Shown piece after piece: positions 10,296-21,416 of a DNA stretch of 40,609 bases (its first letter is position 1; the number at the start of each line of letters is the position of its first letter). The notes beneath the pieces were generated by a model. The model saw only the letters and a list, made by a program, of their open reading frames with translations, ran no database searches and had not been told where the DNA came from. Source of the stretch: Filomicrobium sp. (lineage in GTDB: Bacteria > Pseudomonadota > Alphaproteobacteria > Rhizobiales > Hyphomicrobiaceae). Position numbers and translations under genes: made by a program. The stretch is taken from assembly GCA_002689605.1 (NCBI GenBank), contig NZGY01000143.1:9279-49887 (forward strand), written 5' to 3'.

Positions 10296-11393
10296 ATGAA
10301 TACCAAGGCCAAGCAACAACGGCAGGTTCTTTTTTGGTCAGCCATCGCACTGCTGTTTGCTTTGGCCATTTTGGTCCTTCAAGAGATCCTATTGCCGTTC
10401 GTGGCAGGACTCGTCCTGGCCTATGCACTCAATCCACTCGCAGACTCGCTTGAGCGCACGGGCGTCGGTCGTTTGGGTGCCGCAGCGCTCACAGTCGCGC
10501 TTTTGGTAGTTGTCTTTATCGTTGTTCTAGTGATCCTTGTCCCACTGTTGTTGCAGCAGGCGCAGCAAATCGTGGCATCTTTGCCGGCTGACTTGGAATC
10601 AATTCGTCCGCAAGTAGAAGCTTGGGCCAAGGACCGGCTCGGAGATAACTTTGGCCAACTTCAAACGGCTGTAGAGCAAGGCCTAGGTGAGATCAGCAAG
10701 AACTGGACCGGCATTGCTGGCTCTATTGCGCATGGTGTGTGGGATCGCGGCTGGGCAATTATCGATTTTCTCGCAGTACTTTTGATAACGCCGATCGTTG
10801 TTTTCTATCTGCTTGTTGACTGGCCGGCTATGATTAGGCGTCTCGGCGAAATGTTGCCACGTGATCACGAGGTCACGATCCGTGAGGTCGTAACCGACAT
10901 TGACAGAGCATTATCAGCTTTCATTCGTGGTCAGGGTCTAGTCTGTCTCACACTTGGGACATTGTATACGGTTGGTCTCAGCCTGATAGGTCTGAAGTAC
11001 GGCTTGCTGGTTGGCATCTTTACCGGCGTTATGACCTTTGTTCCCGTCGTTGGTTCTGTCTTGGGCCTGATTACAGCTTCAATTCTGGCCATTGTTCAGG
11101 CATGGCCGGATCTAACATTGCTGTTGATGGTCATTGGTATCTTTGCTTTGGGCCAGGCCCTGGATGCTAGCTTTCTGACACCGCGCATTGTTGGGCCAAA
11201 AGTTGGCTTACATCCCGTAGGACTTATCTTCGCTCTTTTCGTGTTTAGCTATCTCTTTGGCTTCGTTGGTGTTCTCGTTGCCGTTCCTTTGGCTGCTGCC
11301 ATTGGAGTCATCATTCGATTTGCGCTCAATCTATATATGAAAAGCCCGATCTACCGTGGCGAAAGTAGCGATAGTAACGGGGCCGGTCAGTGA
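10296..11393 (+). CDS. AI-2E family transporter / PerM-like permease
   Basis: Multi-TM; LPFVAGLVLAYALNPLADSLER N-terminus, GVMTFVPVVGSVLG, LTPRIVGPKVGLHPVGLIFALFVF. Confidence 0.88.
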   Translation: MNTKAKQQRQVLFWSAIALLFALAILVLQEILLPFVAGLVLAYALNPLADSLERTGVGRLGAAALTVALLVVVFIVVLVILVPLLLQQAQQIVASLPADLESIRPQVEAWAKDRLGDNFGQLQTAVEQGLGEISKNWTGIAGSIAHGVWDRGWAIIDFLAVLLITPIVVFYLLVDWPAMIRRLGEMLPRDHEVTIREVVTDIDRALSAFIRGQGLVCLTLGTLYTVGLSLIGLKYGLLVGIFTGVMTFVPVVGSVLGLITASILAIVQAWPDLTLLLMVIGIFALGQALDASFLTPRIVGPKVGLHPVGLIFALFVFSYLFGFVGVLVAVPLAAAIGVIIRFALNLYMKSPIYRGESSDSNGAGQ

Positions 11394-12097
11394 GCAGCAA
11401 GACTTCAGAGACGGAGCAGCTGGTTTTTGATTTACCGCATAGGCCAGCACTTGGGGCTGAGGACTTCCTCGTGAGTTCCTCCAACCAGTCAGCCATTGAG
11501 CTAATCGACAACTGGCCGGGCACGTGGCCTAACTTTGCGGCTGCCATCTGCGGTCCAGCTGGTGTTGGCAAGAGCCACCTAGCAAGTGTTTGGATGGAGC
11601 GATCGGGCGCCCATCGCTTGACGGGCAATGACCTGGGTGATGAGGAAGCCGAACTTTTTCTGGAGCAACCAGCCCTTGTTGTCGAAGACCTGCACCTTGG
11701 TATCAAATCTGAAAAGGCGCTATTTCACGTCCTGAATACTGCACGCGAACGTCAAAAGTCAGTGATCCTGACAAGTCGCGTCCCGCCGGGAGAACTGAAT
11801 GTAACGTTGCCTGACCTCAGATCTCGCCTCCGAGCGCTTCCGATAGCCGTGATCGCACCGCCTGATGACGCTCTGCTACAGGGGTTGCTGGTAAAGCTCT
11901 TCATTGATCGTCAGTTATCAGTTGATCCAGAGACGATCCGATACATCCTTACGCATATGGAACGATCAGCGGAAAGCGCTGTTACAACTGTTGCCGAAAT
12001 GGACCGCCTAGCTCTAGCGAAGCGTCGCCGCACCACCAAGGCGTTGGCAAGAGAAGTAATTTATAAACTTTTTCCCGTAAAACCTTATAATGTATAA
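11390..12097 (+). CDS. hdaA: DnaA-related regulatory protein (Hda/HdaA-like)
   Basis: P-loop CGPAGVGKSHLASVW; QLVFDLPHRPALGAEDFLVSSSN N-terminus; located upstream of ppk as common in alphaproteobacteria. GTG start overlapping the upstream stop. Confidence 0.8.
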   Translation: MSSKTSETEQLVFDLPHRPALGAEDFLVSSSNQSAIELIDNWPGTWPNFAAAICGPAGVGKSHLASVWMERSGAHRLTGNDLGDEEAELFLEQPALVVEDLHLGIKSEKALFHVLNTARERQKSVILTSRVPPGELNVTLPDLRSRLRALPIAVIAPPDDALLQGLLVKLFIDRQLSVDPETIRYILTHMERSAESAVTTVAEMDRLALAKRRRTTKALAREVIYKLFPVKPYNV

Positions 12098-12271
12098 TGA
12101 TTTGCGGCCGTAGTGTCATCGCTGCGTCGTAGTCTTCATGCAAGCCTACCTCTTGGATTGCAGCTGATTTGACTCCAATATTCAGTTGGCAGTCATATTG
12201 AGCGTTTTGATTAGCGCTGTTTTGAGCGCTGCAGCGCCGGTGAGCGTGAGCAAGTGTCTGCGTGAGTATCA

Positions 12272-14497
12272 GTGACAATGAAAAAACAACCGCTCCAGGA
12301 GCAGGGCATGCAAGCGGCAAAGGCAAAACCTAAAAAGACGACGCAGGTCAAATCAAAGCCTGTTGGTGCAAAAATTCCAACGGGTCCGGATCGCTACTAC
12401 AACCGTGAACTGTCATGGCTACAGTTTAATCGCCGCGTTCTAGAAGAAGCAGGGAATCCCAATCACCCGCTACTCGAGCGTCTGCGGTTCCTTTCGATCT
12501 CGGCATCTAACCTCGACGAATTCTTCATGGTCCGTGCAGCCGGCCTCTATGGTCAGGTCACAGCTGGTGTGACGGAGGTGAGCGTTGATGGCAAAAGCCC
12601 GGAACAGCAGCTGCGCGATATCAATGTCGTTGCCGCCGAACTGGTAAACGCCAAATCGCAGTTATGGTCATCTCTCAAACGTGAGTTGGATGACGTAGGA
12701 CTATGCCTCGTCGAGCCGGCTGACCTGACAAAAGATGATAGTCAGTGGCTACAAGAGCGGTTTCGCTCGCATCTCTTTCCTGTATTGACCCCTCTGAATG
12801 TTGATCCATCCCATCCTTTTCCATTTATCCTGAACAAGGCACTGACAATTGCGGTCAACATGATCAACGAGGAAGACCAGCTAATGACTGGTCTCATTCC
12901 TATACCGCATCAACTCGATCGGTTTGTTCGACTGCCCCAGCAAAGTGGAGCGGCTAATGTTACCCGCTTTGTAAGGATTGAGGCCGTCATTGGTCTCTTC
13001 ATTCAGGAACTGTTCCCATCGTTCCAGATCAAAGACCACGGAGCATTTCGGGTCCTCCGCGACAGCGACATTGAGTTCCAAGAAGAAGCTGAAGACCTGA
13101 CAGCTGCCTACGAAGCGCTTTTGCGCCGGCGCCGAAGGGGCAGTGTCATTCGCTTGGAATTGGAAGGCCGCACGTCGGCCTGTCTGAGAAAGTTTGTGAT
13201 CGAAAAGCTGGACGTTAACGAAGAGGTTGTTTTTGTCAAAACCAGTCTGCTTGGCCTGGCAGACGTATCAAAACTGATCGTCAATGATCGACCAGAATTG
13301 CTGTTCCGTCCATTTAACCCGCGCTTTCCAGAACGCGTGGAGGAACTCAGCGGTGATGTTTTCGCCGCCATCAAGGCGAAAGATTTCGTTGTGCATCACC
13401 CGTACGAGTCGTTTGAGGTTGTGCTGCGCTATCTTCGCCAAGCCGTGCAAGACCCGAGCGTCATGGCGATCAAATGGACGCTCTACCGAACATCAGCAGA
13501 AAGCCCGATTGTTGAAGCGTTGCAAGAGGCAGCGGATCTCGGAAAATCTGTGACTGCTGTCGTTGAGCTTAAGGCCCGTTTTGACGAAAGCGCCAATATA
13601 AACCTGTCACGTCAGTTGGAGCAGGCCGGAGTCCATGTCGTTTATGGCTTTCAACAGCTGAAGACGCACGCAAAGCTCGGCATGGTGGTGCGCCGAGAGG
13701 GACAGGCTGTTGTCACTTACTGCCATATCGGCACCGGGAATTATCATCCCCAAACGGCACGAATCTATACCGACCTGTCTTACTTCACTGATGATCCTGC
13801 TATCGCTCGCGATGTCGCCAAGGTGTTCAACTTCGTCACGGGTTACGGCAAACCATCTGACTTGGAAATGATGGCAGCCAGTCCACACGGTATTCGGCAG
13901 CGCATTGTGGAACATATCGATGAGGAGATTCAGTTTGCTAAGCAGGGTCAGCCTGCCGCTATCTGGTTCAAGATGAACTCGCTGGTAGACCCAGCAATCA
14001 TCGACAAGCTCTACGAAGCAAGCAACGCCGGTTTACAGATCGACTTGGTCATCCGTGGAATCTGCTGTCTGCGGCCCGGTATTCCAGGCTTGTCTGAAAA
14101 CATCCGTGTCAAGAGTATCATTGGGCGGTTCCTCGAACACTCCCGGATATACTGCTTTGGCCAAGGTCACGGACTGCCATCCCGACGGGCAGCTGTGTAC
14201 ATCGCGTCAGCTGATATAATGCAGCGCAATCTTAATCGACGCGTTGAGGCCATGGTGCCGATTACAAATTCCACTGTTCATGAGCAGGTGCTGGACCAGG
14301 TGATGCGCGCTAACCTCAGAGACAATGAGCAGAGTTGGGAGATTTTGGCCGATGGTTCACATCGCAGAATAGAGCGCGCCGAAGGTGAAAGCCGGTTCAA
14401 CGCTCACGAATACTTTATGACCAATCCGAGCTTATCTGGCCGCGGCCAGGCACTTGAGCAGCATAAGCCACCGCGGCTTCGCCTGAAGAACAGCTAG
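12272..14497 (+). CDS. ppk1: Polyphosphate kinase 1
   Basis: YYNRELSWLQFNRRVLEEA, FFMVRAAGLYGQV, TLYRTSAESPIVEAL, KTHAKLGMVVRREG, GICCLRPGIPGLSENI. Confidence 0.97.
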   Translation: MTMKKQPLQEQGMQAAKAKPKKTTQVKSKPVGAKIPTGPDRYYNRELSWLQFNRRVLEEAGNPNHPLLERLRFLSISASNLDEFFMVRAAGLYGQVTAGVTEVSVDGKSPEQQLRDINVVAAELVNAKSQLWSSLKRELDDVGLCLVEPADLTKDDSQWLQERFRSHLFPVLTPLNVDPSHPFPFILNKALTIAVNMINEEDQLMTGLIPIPHQLDRFVRLPQQSGAANVTRFVRIEAVIGLFIQELFPSFQIKDHGAFRVLRDSDIEFQEEAEDLTAAYEALLRRRRRGSVIRLELEGRTSACLRKFVIEKLDVNEEVVFVKTSLLGLADVSKLIVNDRPELLFRPFNPRFPERVEELSGDVFAAIKAKDFVVHHPYESFEVVLRYLRQAVQDPSVMAIKWTLYRTSAESPIVEALQEAADLGKSVTAVVELKARFDESANINLSRQLEQAGVHVVYGFQQLKTHAKLGMVVRREGQAVVTYCHIGTGNYHPQTARIYTDLSYFTDDPAIARDVAKVFNFVTGYGKPSDLEMMAASPHGIRQRIVEHIDEEIQFAKQGQPAAIWFKMNSLVDPAIIDKLYEASNAGLQIDLVIRGICCLRPGIPGLSENIRVKSIIGRFLEHSRIYCFGQGHGLPSRRAAVYIASADIMQRNLNRRVEAMVPITNSTVHEQVLDQVMRANLRDNEQSWEILADGSHRRIERAEGESRFNAHEYFMTNPSLSGRGQALEQHKPPRLRLKNS

Positions 14498-14647
14498 GCT
14501 AAAGTCGGATATTGAAGTGTGGAGGGCTCAAGTTTTAGTGAAACACTTACTCGACGCCAGCGCATCTCCCTGCTAAGCGAGCGCAAAACGATGTGAAGTG
14601 CGCTGTGCAGGATTGCGTCAGCCGCAACGACTAGGGCTGTCGAGCGA

Positions 14648-16180
14648 ATGTCACGTTCTACTACGGATCAGGGTCGGTTTACCGAGTTAGAGCCGATAGC
14701 CGTCGTCGATATTGGTTCGAACTCTGTGCGTTTGGTTGTCTATGAGGGTGCGGTGCGCGCACCATCTCCGCTTTTCAATGAGAAAGTACTCTGCGGTCTT
14801 GGCCGTTCCCAGTCTGAAGATGGCACGCTTGATCCGGAGAGCATTCGGCGATCATTGGCAACGTTAAGACGGTTCAAAGCTCTCGCTCGTAACTCTGGCG
14901 CCAAGATCGTGCATGCCATTGCAACGGCTGCCGTAAGGGATGCGCCAAACGGCGAGGAGTTTATCGCGCAGGCAGAAGCTGCATTGGGCGGGCCAGTTCA
15001 AGTGCTCAGCGGTGACCGAGAAGCGGAGCTGGCCGCGAATGGCATCCGTATGGGCTTCGTGGAGCCAGATGGGATCGTTGGAGACTTAGGCGGTGGCAGC
15101 CTGGAACTGGTAGATCTCAACAAAAATGGCATCTCATCAGCCGTGACACTGCCGCTGGGAGGTTTGCGCCTTCTGAACAGTACCAAGGGGAGGCTTGCAA
15201 AAGCACACAACCTGGTCGCCCAGCAGTTTGGCAGGACGCAATGGATCGATGAGGGGCGCGGACGCCGACTTTTTGCGATCGGTGGTACGTGGCGGGCCTT
15301 GGCCAAGCTGCAAATGGAAGATGTCAATGCACCTCTGCGCGTAATGCACAGTTACTCACTCAGCGGGCCCGAGATGATTGCGTTCTGCGATAAGATCCTG
15401 GATGCCCGTCGTCCTAGTGACGTCAAGGGATGGGAGACGCTGTCGCGATCGCGTAGGGAGACTTTGCCTTATGGTGCGCTCGTGCTGCGCCAGCTGATCG
15501 AGAAAGCGCGGCCAAGTGAAGTCGTGTTCTCTATTTTTGGAATTCGCGAAGGTCTGTTATTTAGCTATCTCTCTCCCATTGAGCAGGCTAAAGATCCACT
15601 AACTGCATTTTGCGAAGACTTTGCCCGTTTGCGGTCGCGTTCCACCAAGTACGCTCACGAGCTGTGCCGCTGGACAGACAAGCTATTTGACCGTGTCGGC
15701 ATCGACGAGACCATCGAAGAACGTCGTCTGAGACATTGCGCTTGCTTGATCTCTGACGTTGAGTGGCGCGCACAGGCCGATCACCGTGGAGGGCAGGGGA
15801 ACTATGTTCTAGCTCATGCCCCGTCGACCGGTACCAATCATGATGGCCGTCAATTTCTGGCCTTGAGCATATACTTCCGGCACGCCGGTCGCGGTGAGAC
15901 GCGTGGGGATGAGCTTTCCGGCCGCATACGCGAGTGTATTGATAAAGGCTATCTTGAGCGAGCACGGCTGGTTGCAAATGCCATAAGAGTTGCCCACATG
16001 TTTTCGACTGGTCTGCCAGGGATCATCGAGGATATTGGTATCGAAGTCGCTGATGGCCAACTCGGTTTGCGCATCCCTAGAGCTCAAGCGGATCTAGATG
16101 GAGAGCGGCCGCGTCGTAGATTGGCTGGCTTGGGGGCTATGTTAAAGCTGGAAACTTCAATTACGATCAAGGATGAATAG
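14648..16180 (+). CDS. ppx: Exopolyphosphatase (Ppx/GppA family)
   Basis: AVVDIGSNSVRLVVYEG, VQVLSGDREAELAANGI, GIVGDLGGGSLELV; directly downstream of ppk1. Confidence 0.93.
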   Translation: MSRSTTDQGRFTELEPIAVVDIGSNSVRLVVYEGAVRAPSPLFNEKVLCGLGRSQSEDGTLDPESIRRSLATLRRFKALARNSGAKIVHAIATAAVRDAPNGEEFIAQAEAALGGPVQVLSGDREAELAANGIRMGFVEPDGIVGDLGGGSLELVDLNKNGISSAVTLPLGGLRLLNSTKGRLAKAHNLVAQQFGRTQWIDEGRGRRLFAIGGTWRALAKLQMEDVNAPLRVMHSYSLSGPEMIAFCDKILDARRPSDVKGWETLSRSRRETLPYGALVLRQLIEKARPSEVVFSIFGIREGLLFSYLSPIEQAKDPLTAFCEDFARLRSRSTKYAHELCRWTDKLFDRVGIDETIEERRLRHCACLISDVEWRAQADHRGGQGNYVLAHAPSTGTNHDGRQFLALSIYFRHAGRGETRGDELSGRIRECIDKGYLERARLVANAIRVAHMFSTGLPGIIEDIGIEVADGQLGLRIPRAQADLDGERPRRRLAGLGAMLKLETSITIKDE

Positions 16181-16345
16181 ACAACCGGATGCTGTTCCAA
16201 ACCATTTTGTTTCTAGATCAGCATCTCTAGCGGTCAGTCGGTGCATGAGCGGCAAATTATCTGGTTATCCAGCTGAGACATCAAGGCATTGCGAAGATCG
16301 CTTTAGGGCCACGATTCCTGCTATGATTCAGAATTCAACGGTAGA

Positions 16346-17290
16346 ATGACGGTTGCCGGCATAATGGCGGAAGATCCATACTCAGTTTTAGGCGTTAGTC
16401 GCGGCGCATCAGACGATGATATTCGCCGTGCTTTCCGACGTCTGGCCAAAGAGCTCCACCCGGACATTAATCCTGGCGACGACGCTGCATCCGAGCGATT
16501 CAAAAAGGTATCCCTTGCATACGACATCCTGGGTGACCAGGAGAAGCGCAAGCGATTTGATCGTGGCGAGATTGATGCTTCGGGCGAGCCACGGCATGCG
16601 TTTACCGGCGCAGGTGGCCCGTTCGGAGGCTTTGGCGGTGCTCGTGCACGTGGTGCAGGGCCGGCTGACGATCTCGGCTTTGGCGATATATTTTCAGATT
16701 TGTTCGGTGGTGCACGCGGGCCGGGTGGCCGAGGTGGGGGTAGTGCATTCAACCCGCGTGGTCAGGATGTTCGCTACACTCTTGAGATTGATTTTCTAGA
16801 GGCAACTGGTGGCACCCGTAAACGGGTTACCTTGCCTGAAGGGACAGTGCTGGACTTGACGGTACCCGAAGGTGTAGTCGATGGCCAGGTTTTACGTCTT
16901 AAGGGCAAAGGCCAAGCGGGTGTCGGCGGTGGCGAGCACGGTGATGCACTCGTCGAGATCAAGGTGCGCGCGCATCCAGACTATGAGCGTGATGGCGACA
17001 ATGTTCACTACAACCTGCCCATTTCGATCAACGAGGCTGTGCTTGGCGCAAAGATTGAGGTCCCAACGATCTCTGGATCAGTCAACCTGACAATACCCAA
17101 AGGCACGAGTTCCGGACGAAAGTTCCGCCTAAGGGGCAAAGGGGTGCACAACACGACGACTGGAGCAACTGGCGATCAGATTGTGACTGTAACAATCGTC
17201 TTGCCGGATCGGATCGACGATAGTCTATCGTACTTCATGTCAGAGTGGGTGCAGAACAACTCATACAATCCCCGCGAGAAAAGCTCTTAA
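16346..17290 (+). CDS. DnaJ C-terminal domain / CbpA-like J-domain protein
   Basis: DPYSVLGVSRGASDDDIRRAFRRLAKELHPDINPGD J-domain with HPD; Gly/Phe-rich linker; DnaJ C-terminal domain, no Zn-finger repeats. Confidence 0.92.
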   Translation: MTVAGIMAEDPYSVLGVSRGASDDDIRRAFRRLAKELHPDINPGDDAASERFKKVSLAYDILGDQEKRKRFDRGEIDASGEPRHAFTGAGGPFGGFGGARARGAGPADDLGFGDIFSDLFGGARGPGGRGGGSAFNPRGQDVRYTLEIDFLEATGGTRKRVTLPEGTVLDLTVPEGVVDGQVLRLKGKGQAGVGGGEHGDALVEIKVRAHPDYERDGDNVHYNLPISINEAVLGAKIEVPTISGSVNLTIPKGTSSGRKFRLRGKGVHNTTTGATGDQIVTVTIVLPDRIDDSLSYFMSEWVQNNSYNPREKSS

Positions 17291-17331
17291 CTTCACCCGC
17301 AGGAATTACAGTCAATATCGTGTTTGGGCAG

Positions 17332-18480
17332 TCAGTTGGAGATAGCTACCACACGCCCATTCTCTACAGTCAGGGCAGTCTTACCGTTTTTGAGCCGAAG
17401 AGCGTCCTCTCCGAATAGTTCACGCCGCCAGCCCTTTAGTGCCGGAACATCAGGGGCGTCCTCCACCGCAATACTCTCAAGATCGCCAGCATCGGCAATC
17501 AGCCGTGGGGCTACTCCATAATGTGCAGCGTTGGCCTTGAGTAGAACGCGCAGCAGATCGACAAAAGCCGTGGCTTCGGCTGAAAGCTGCCGTCCATTCT
17601 TCAAAGGCGGAACGGTAGCTATGTCCCGATCGCGCCCCTTCTGCACCGCATCAATGATATCGCGTCCGCGTTGCGATTTAGAAAATCCTTGGCTGAGGCT
17701 TCTTAGAGCGCCCAATTTTTCAAGGGAAGTGGGCGCTTGATTCGCAATATCGTAGAGGGCTTCATCACGCAGGACTCTGTTACGCGGGACATTCTGGCCT
17801 TGTGCCTCTGCTTCACGCCAGGCAGCCAGCTCCATTAACACTGCGAGCGCGCGTCGGCTCTTCACCCGCATCTTGAGGCGTTTCCAGGCATCTTCTGGCT
17901 TCGTTACATACGTTTCCGAAGCACACAACGTGGCCATCTCTTCTGCCAGCCAGTGCGAACGGCCTGACGTTTCCAGTTCACGTACGAGAAAGTGATAGAC
18001 GTCGCGCAGATGAGTGACATCACCAAGTGCGTAGTCCAGCTGTTTGCGACTAAGCGGGCGACGGCTCCAATCCGTAAACCGTGCACCTTTGTCCACGTCT
18101 ACCGAGATGACTTTCTTGACCAGATTGACGTATCCGACAGATTCTCCAAAACCGCAGACCATGGCAGCGATTTGAGTGTCGAAAATCGGTTCAGGTATGA
18201 TTCCCGCCTTACTGAAAACGATTTCGATATCCTGACGGCCCGCGTGGAAAACTTTGACGACTTCCTTGTTGGCCATCAACCCGAAGAACGGCTCAAGATC
18301 AATCGCTTCAGATAATGGGTCGATCAGGAATTCTAGACCGGGGCCCGCCATCTGGATTAGGCAGAGTTGTGGCCAAAAGGTCTGCTCCCGCAGAAACTCG
18401 GTATCTACGGTGACATAGTCATGAGTAGCAAGGGCGGAACAGGCGCCCAAGAGCGCCTCGGTGTCGGTAATTAGTTGCAT
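17332..18480 (-). CDS. rnd: Ribonuclease D
   Basis: VTVDTEFLREQTFWPQLCLIQMAG (DEDD exonuclease motif I), KVFHAGRQDIEIVF, LDYALGDVTHLRDVY, HRDC-like C-terminus. Confidence 0.93.
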   Translation of the reverse strand: MQLITDTEALLGACSALATHDYVTVDTEFLREQTFWPQLCLIQMAGPGLEFLIDPLSEAIDLEPFFGLMANKEVVKVFHAGRQDIEIVFSKAGIIPEPIFDTQIAAMVCGFGESVGYVNLVKKVISVDVDKGARFTDWSRRPLSRKQLDYALGDVTHLRDVYHFLVRELETSGRSHWLAEEMATLCASETYVTKPEDAWKRLKMRVKSRRALAVLMELAAWREAEAQGQNVPRNRVLRDEALYDIANQAPTSLEKLGALRSLSQGFSKSQRGRDIIDAVQKGRDRDIATVPPLKNGRQLSAEATAFVDLLRVLLKANAAHYGVAPRLIADAGDLESIAVEDAPDVPALKGWRRELFGEDALRLKNGKTALTVENGRVVAISN

Positions 18481-18759
18481 CTCAGCCGATATAGCTCACT
18501 GCTTTGGCCTTGTCGCGCAAATTCCTGCGCAAGACTCACTGCGACAATTCGTATAGAACTGAACACATGAAAGAGTATTTGCCGCCAGATCTTGCAGCTA
18601 CACCAGTCTACCAGCGCGCTTGACACGAAAGCTGCCTCGTGCGCTTCTCCGCCTCGCTATTACTTCTATGGCCGATTGAGCTGCTATGCAGCACGGGCCG
18701 TTGATAGCGACCCAAATAGATCTTCGGCTATAAATTTGGAACGTTAGAGCGTCTCAATC

Positions 18760-20550
18760 ATGCATCGTTATCGATCCCACACCTGCGGCGCATTGCGCGC
18801 AAGCGATATTGGCGAAATCACACGGGTCTCAGGCTGGGTCCATCGTGTCCGTGACCACGGCGGCGTCCTTTTCATTGACCTCCGGGATCATTACGGCATG
18901 ACGCAAGTTGTGGCCGATCCAGACAGCGCCGCGTTTTCTACCGCTGAGAAGGTTCGGTCAGAGTGGGTTATTCGAGTTGATGGCAAAGTCCGGGAGCGCC
19001 CGGAGGGCACAGCCAATCCGGAACTGCCGACAGGAGAAGTCGAAGTCTTTGCCACGGAGATTGAAATTCTGTCCGCTGCAGACGAGCTGCCAGTGCCGGT
19101 CTTTGGTGAGCCTGACTATCCCGAAGATTTGAGGTTACAGTACCGCTTCCTCGATCTGCGGCGTGAGACTCTGCATGCCAACATCATGAAGCGCATTGCG
19201 GTTGTGGGAGCGATTCGGCAAAAAATGTCCGATGCGGGCTTCTTCGAATTTACCACACCCATTCTGACGGCGTCTTCGCCGGAAGGAGCCAGAGACTTTC
19301 TTGTCCCTAGTCGGATCCATCAAGGCAAGTTTTACGCTCTCCCCCAAGCGCCGCAGCAGTACAAGCAGCTGGTGATGATGTCGGGCTTTGACCGATACTT
19401 CCAAATTGCACCTTGTTTCCGCGATGAGGACCCACGCGCTGACCGACTGCCGGGTGAGTTCTACCAGCTTGACGTAGAAATGAGCTTTGTTGAGCAGGAA
19501 GACGTATTCCAAACTATGGAACCGGTCTTGCGCGGAATCTTCGAGGATTTTGCCGAAGGCAAGCCCGTCACACAGGACATACCGCAAATTCCGTACGATG
19601 TTGCCATAGCAAAGTATGGGTCGGATAAGCCGGATCTGCGGAACCCCATTGAGATGCAGGACGTCACCGAACATTTCCGCGGTTCAGGTTTCAAAATCTT
19701 TGCAGGGATGATTGAGAAAGATGAGCGAGTTCGCGTCTGGTCAATCCCTGCACCAAAAGGTGGCAGTCGGGCGTTTTGCGACCGTATGAATTCGTGGGCT
19801 CAGGGCGAGGGGCAGCCCGGCCTTGGATATATCTTTTATCGCGATGGCGAGGCCGCTGGTCCAATTGGAAAGAACATCGGACCAGAACGAGCAGAAGCTG
19901 TGCGTGTGCAACTCGGTCTGGAAGATGGGGACGCTGTGTTCCTCGCAGCCGGACGACCGGAGAATTTTGCCAAGTTTGCTGGTGATGCTCGCGATCGGAT
20001 TGGCGAGGAACTTGAGCTAACAGACAAAGACCGCTTCGAACTCTGCTGGATCGTCGACTTCCCGATGTATGAATGGAACGAAGACGAGAAGCGGATCGAC
20101 TTTTCGCACAACCCGTTCTCCATGCCGCAAGGCGGACTAGACGCTCTCAATAATGCTCAAAGCGATGAGGACCTAATTGGTCTGAAAGCCTACCAGTATG
20201 ATTTCGTTTGCAATGGGTTTGAAATCGCTTCCGGCGCCATTCGAAACCACTTGCCAGAGGTCATGGTGAAGGCGTTCGGCAATGCTGGTTACGAAGAATC
20301 GGTTCTACAAGAGCGGTTCGGCGGGATGTATCGTGCATTTCATTATGGCGCGCCACCGCACGGCGGGATGGCAGCCGGAATTGACAGGATTGCCATGCTG
20401 CTCGTTGGCGCAAAGAACCTGCGCGAGGTCTCGTTGTTCCCAATGAACCAGCAGGCCAATGATCTTTTGATGGGGGCACCCAGCGAGGTTGCACCTTCGC
20501 AGCTGAGAGAGCTCGGTCTTCGGGTCGCCACACCGCCGAAGAAAGACTAG
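18760..20550 (+). CDS. aspS: Aspartyl-tRNA synthetase
   Basis: [28 protein letters not shown]-type flipping loop region [49 protein letters not shown]. Confidence 0.96.
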   Translation: MHRYRSHTCGALRASDIGEITRVSGWVHRVRDHGGVLFIDLRDHYGMTQVVADPDSAAFSTAEKVRSEWVIRVDGKVRERPEGTANPELPTGEVEVFATEIEILSAADELPVPVFGEPDYPEDLRLQYRFLDLRRETLHANIMKRIAVVGAIRQKMSDAGFFEFTTPILTASSPEGARDFLVPSRIHQGKFYALPQAPQQYKQLVMMSGFDRYFQIAPCFRDEDPRADRLPGEFYQLDVEMSFVEQEDVFQTMEPVLRGIFEDFAEGKPVTQDIPQIPYDVAIAKYGSDKPDLRNPIEMQDVTEHFRGSGFKIFAGMIEKDERVRVWSIPAPKGGSRAFCDRMNSWAQGEGQPGLGYIFYRDGEAAGPIGKNIGPERAEAVRVQLGLEDGDAVFLAAGRPENFAKFAGDARDRIGEELELTDKDRFELCWIVDFPMYEWNEDEKRIDFSHNPFSMPQGGLDALNNAQSDEDLIGLKAYQYDFVCNGFEIASGAIRNHLPEVMVKAFGNAGYEESVLQERFGGMYRAFHYGAPPHGGMAAGIDRIAMLLVGAKNLREVSLFPMNQQANDLLMGAPSEVAPSQLRELGLRVATPPKKD

Positions 20551-20607
20551 GCTCCGAACGACTTGAATAATCAGGCGCTCTTCTGCGGCAGTCGGTGAGA
20601 GGCAAAG

Positions 20608-21294
20608 ATGGGCCGAAAGCTATTTGAATACTGCGAACGCGGTTTTGACCCCGGCTTTTGGGCTGAACCTTTGAATGCCATCACCAATGCCGCTTTTATC
20701 ATCGCCGCCGCCATGGCGACGATGATGTGGCTTTGTATTCCCGCAGCGGAGCGGCGCTGGGTCGACGCGTGGCTGCTCCTTGTGCTCTACGCAATCGGGA
20801 TCGGAAGCTTCCTCTTCCACACATTCGCGACTGTTTGGGCAGCGCTGGCAGATACCATCCCGATCGGCATCTTTATGGTGTCTTACCTTGCATATGTGCT
20901 GAAGCGGTTTTTCGGTTTTGGCTGGTTGATAACATTGCTGGGTCTTGCCGTATTTGTCGTCGCGCTTTGGCAATCCAGCGTTGTGCGTTGCGACGGTGGG
21001 CCATGTTTGAATGGCTCTGTCGCCTATGCGCCGGCATTTATTGCGTTGATTGTGTTGGGCAGTGTTCTCTCTTTAAGAGGTCATGTTGCCGGAACAAGTC
21101 TCGTGGCTGCCGGTCTTATTTTTGCGGTATCACTGACTTTTCGCACGATCGACGGCGATCTTTGCGCGACGACAGCACTGCCAAACGGTCATCCCATCGG
21201 GTACCACTTCTTGTGGCATATCCTGAATGCGTTATTGCTTTATTTACTGTGCCGAGCCGCCATTAAGTACGGGGGGCAGCAGGCAAAGGGCTGA
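20608..21294 (+). CDS. Ceramidase-domain (alkaline ceramidase-like) membrane protein
   Basis: YCERGFDPGFWAEPLNAITNAAFIIAA ... GIGSFLFHTFAT ... GYHFLWHILNALLLYLL, the ceramidase/PAQR-like pattern. Confidence 0.8.
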   Translation: MGRKLFEYCERGFDPGFWAEPLNAITNAAFIIAAAMATMMWLCIPAAERRWVDAWLLLVLYAIGIGSFLFHTFATVWAALADTIPIGIFMVSYLAYVLKRFFGFGWLITLLGLAVFVVALWQSSVVRCDGGPCLNGSVAYAPAFIALIVLGSVLSLRGHVAGTSLVAAGLIFAVSLTFRTIDGDLCATTALPNGHPIGYHFLWHILNALLLYLLCRAAIKYGGQQAKG

Positions 21295-21416
21295 CCCTCA
21301 AGTCTCCCGTAAGCCTGCTACACGCCTGGCTAGTTTGGTGGCACTGATGCGGGCAACCCAGGTTCGGGCTCTACCACCGCTGAACATAATGCAGACTGGA
21401 AGCTCTCCGTCTCTTG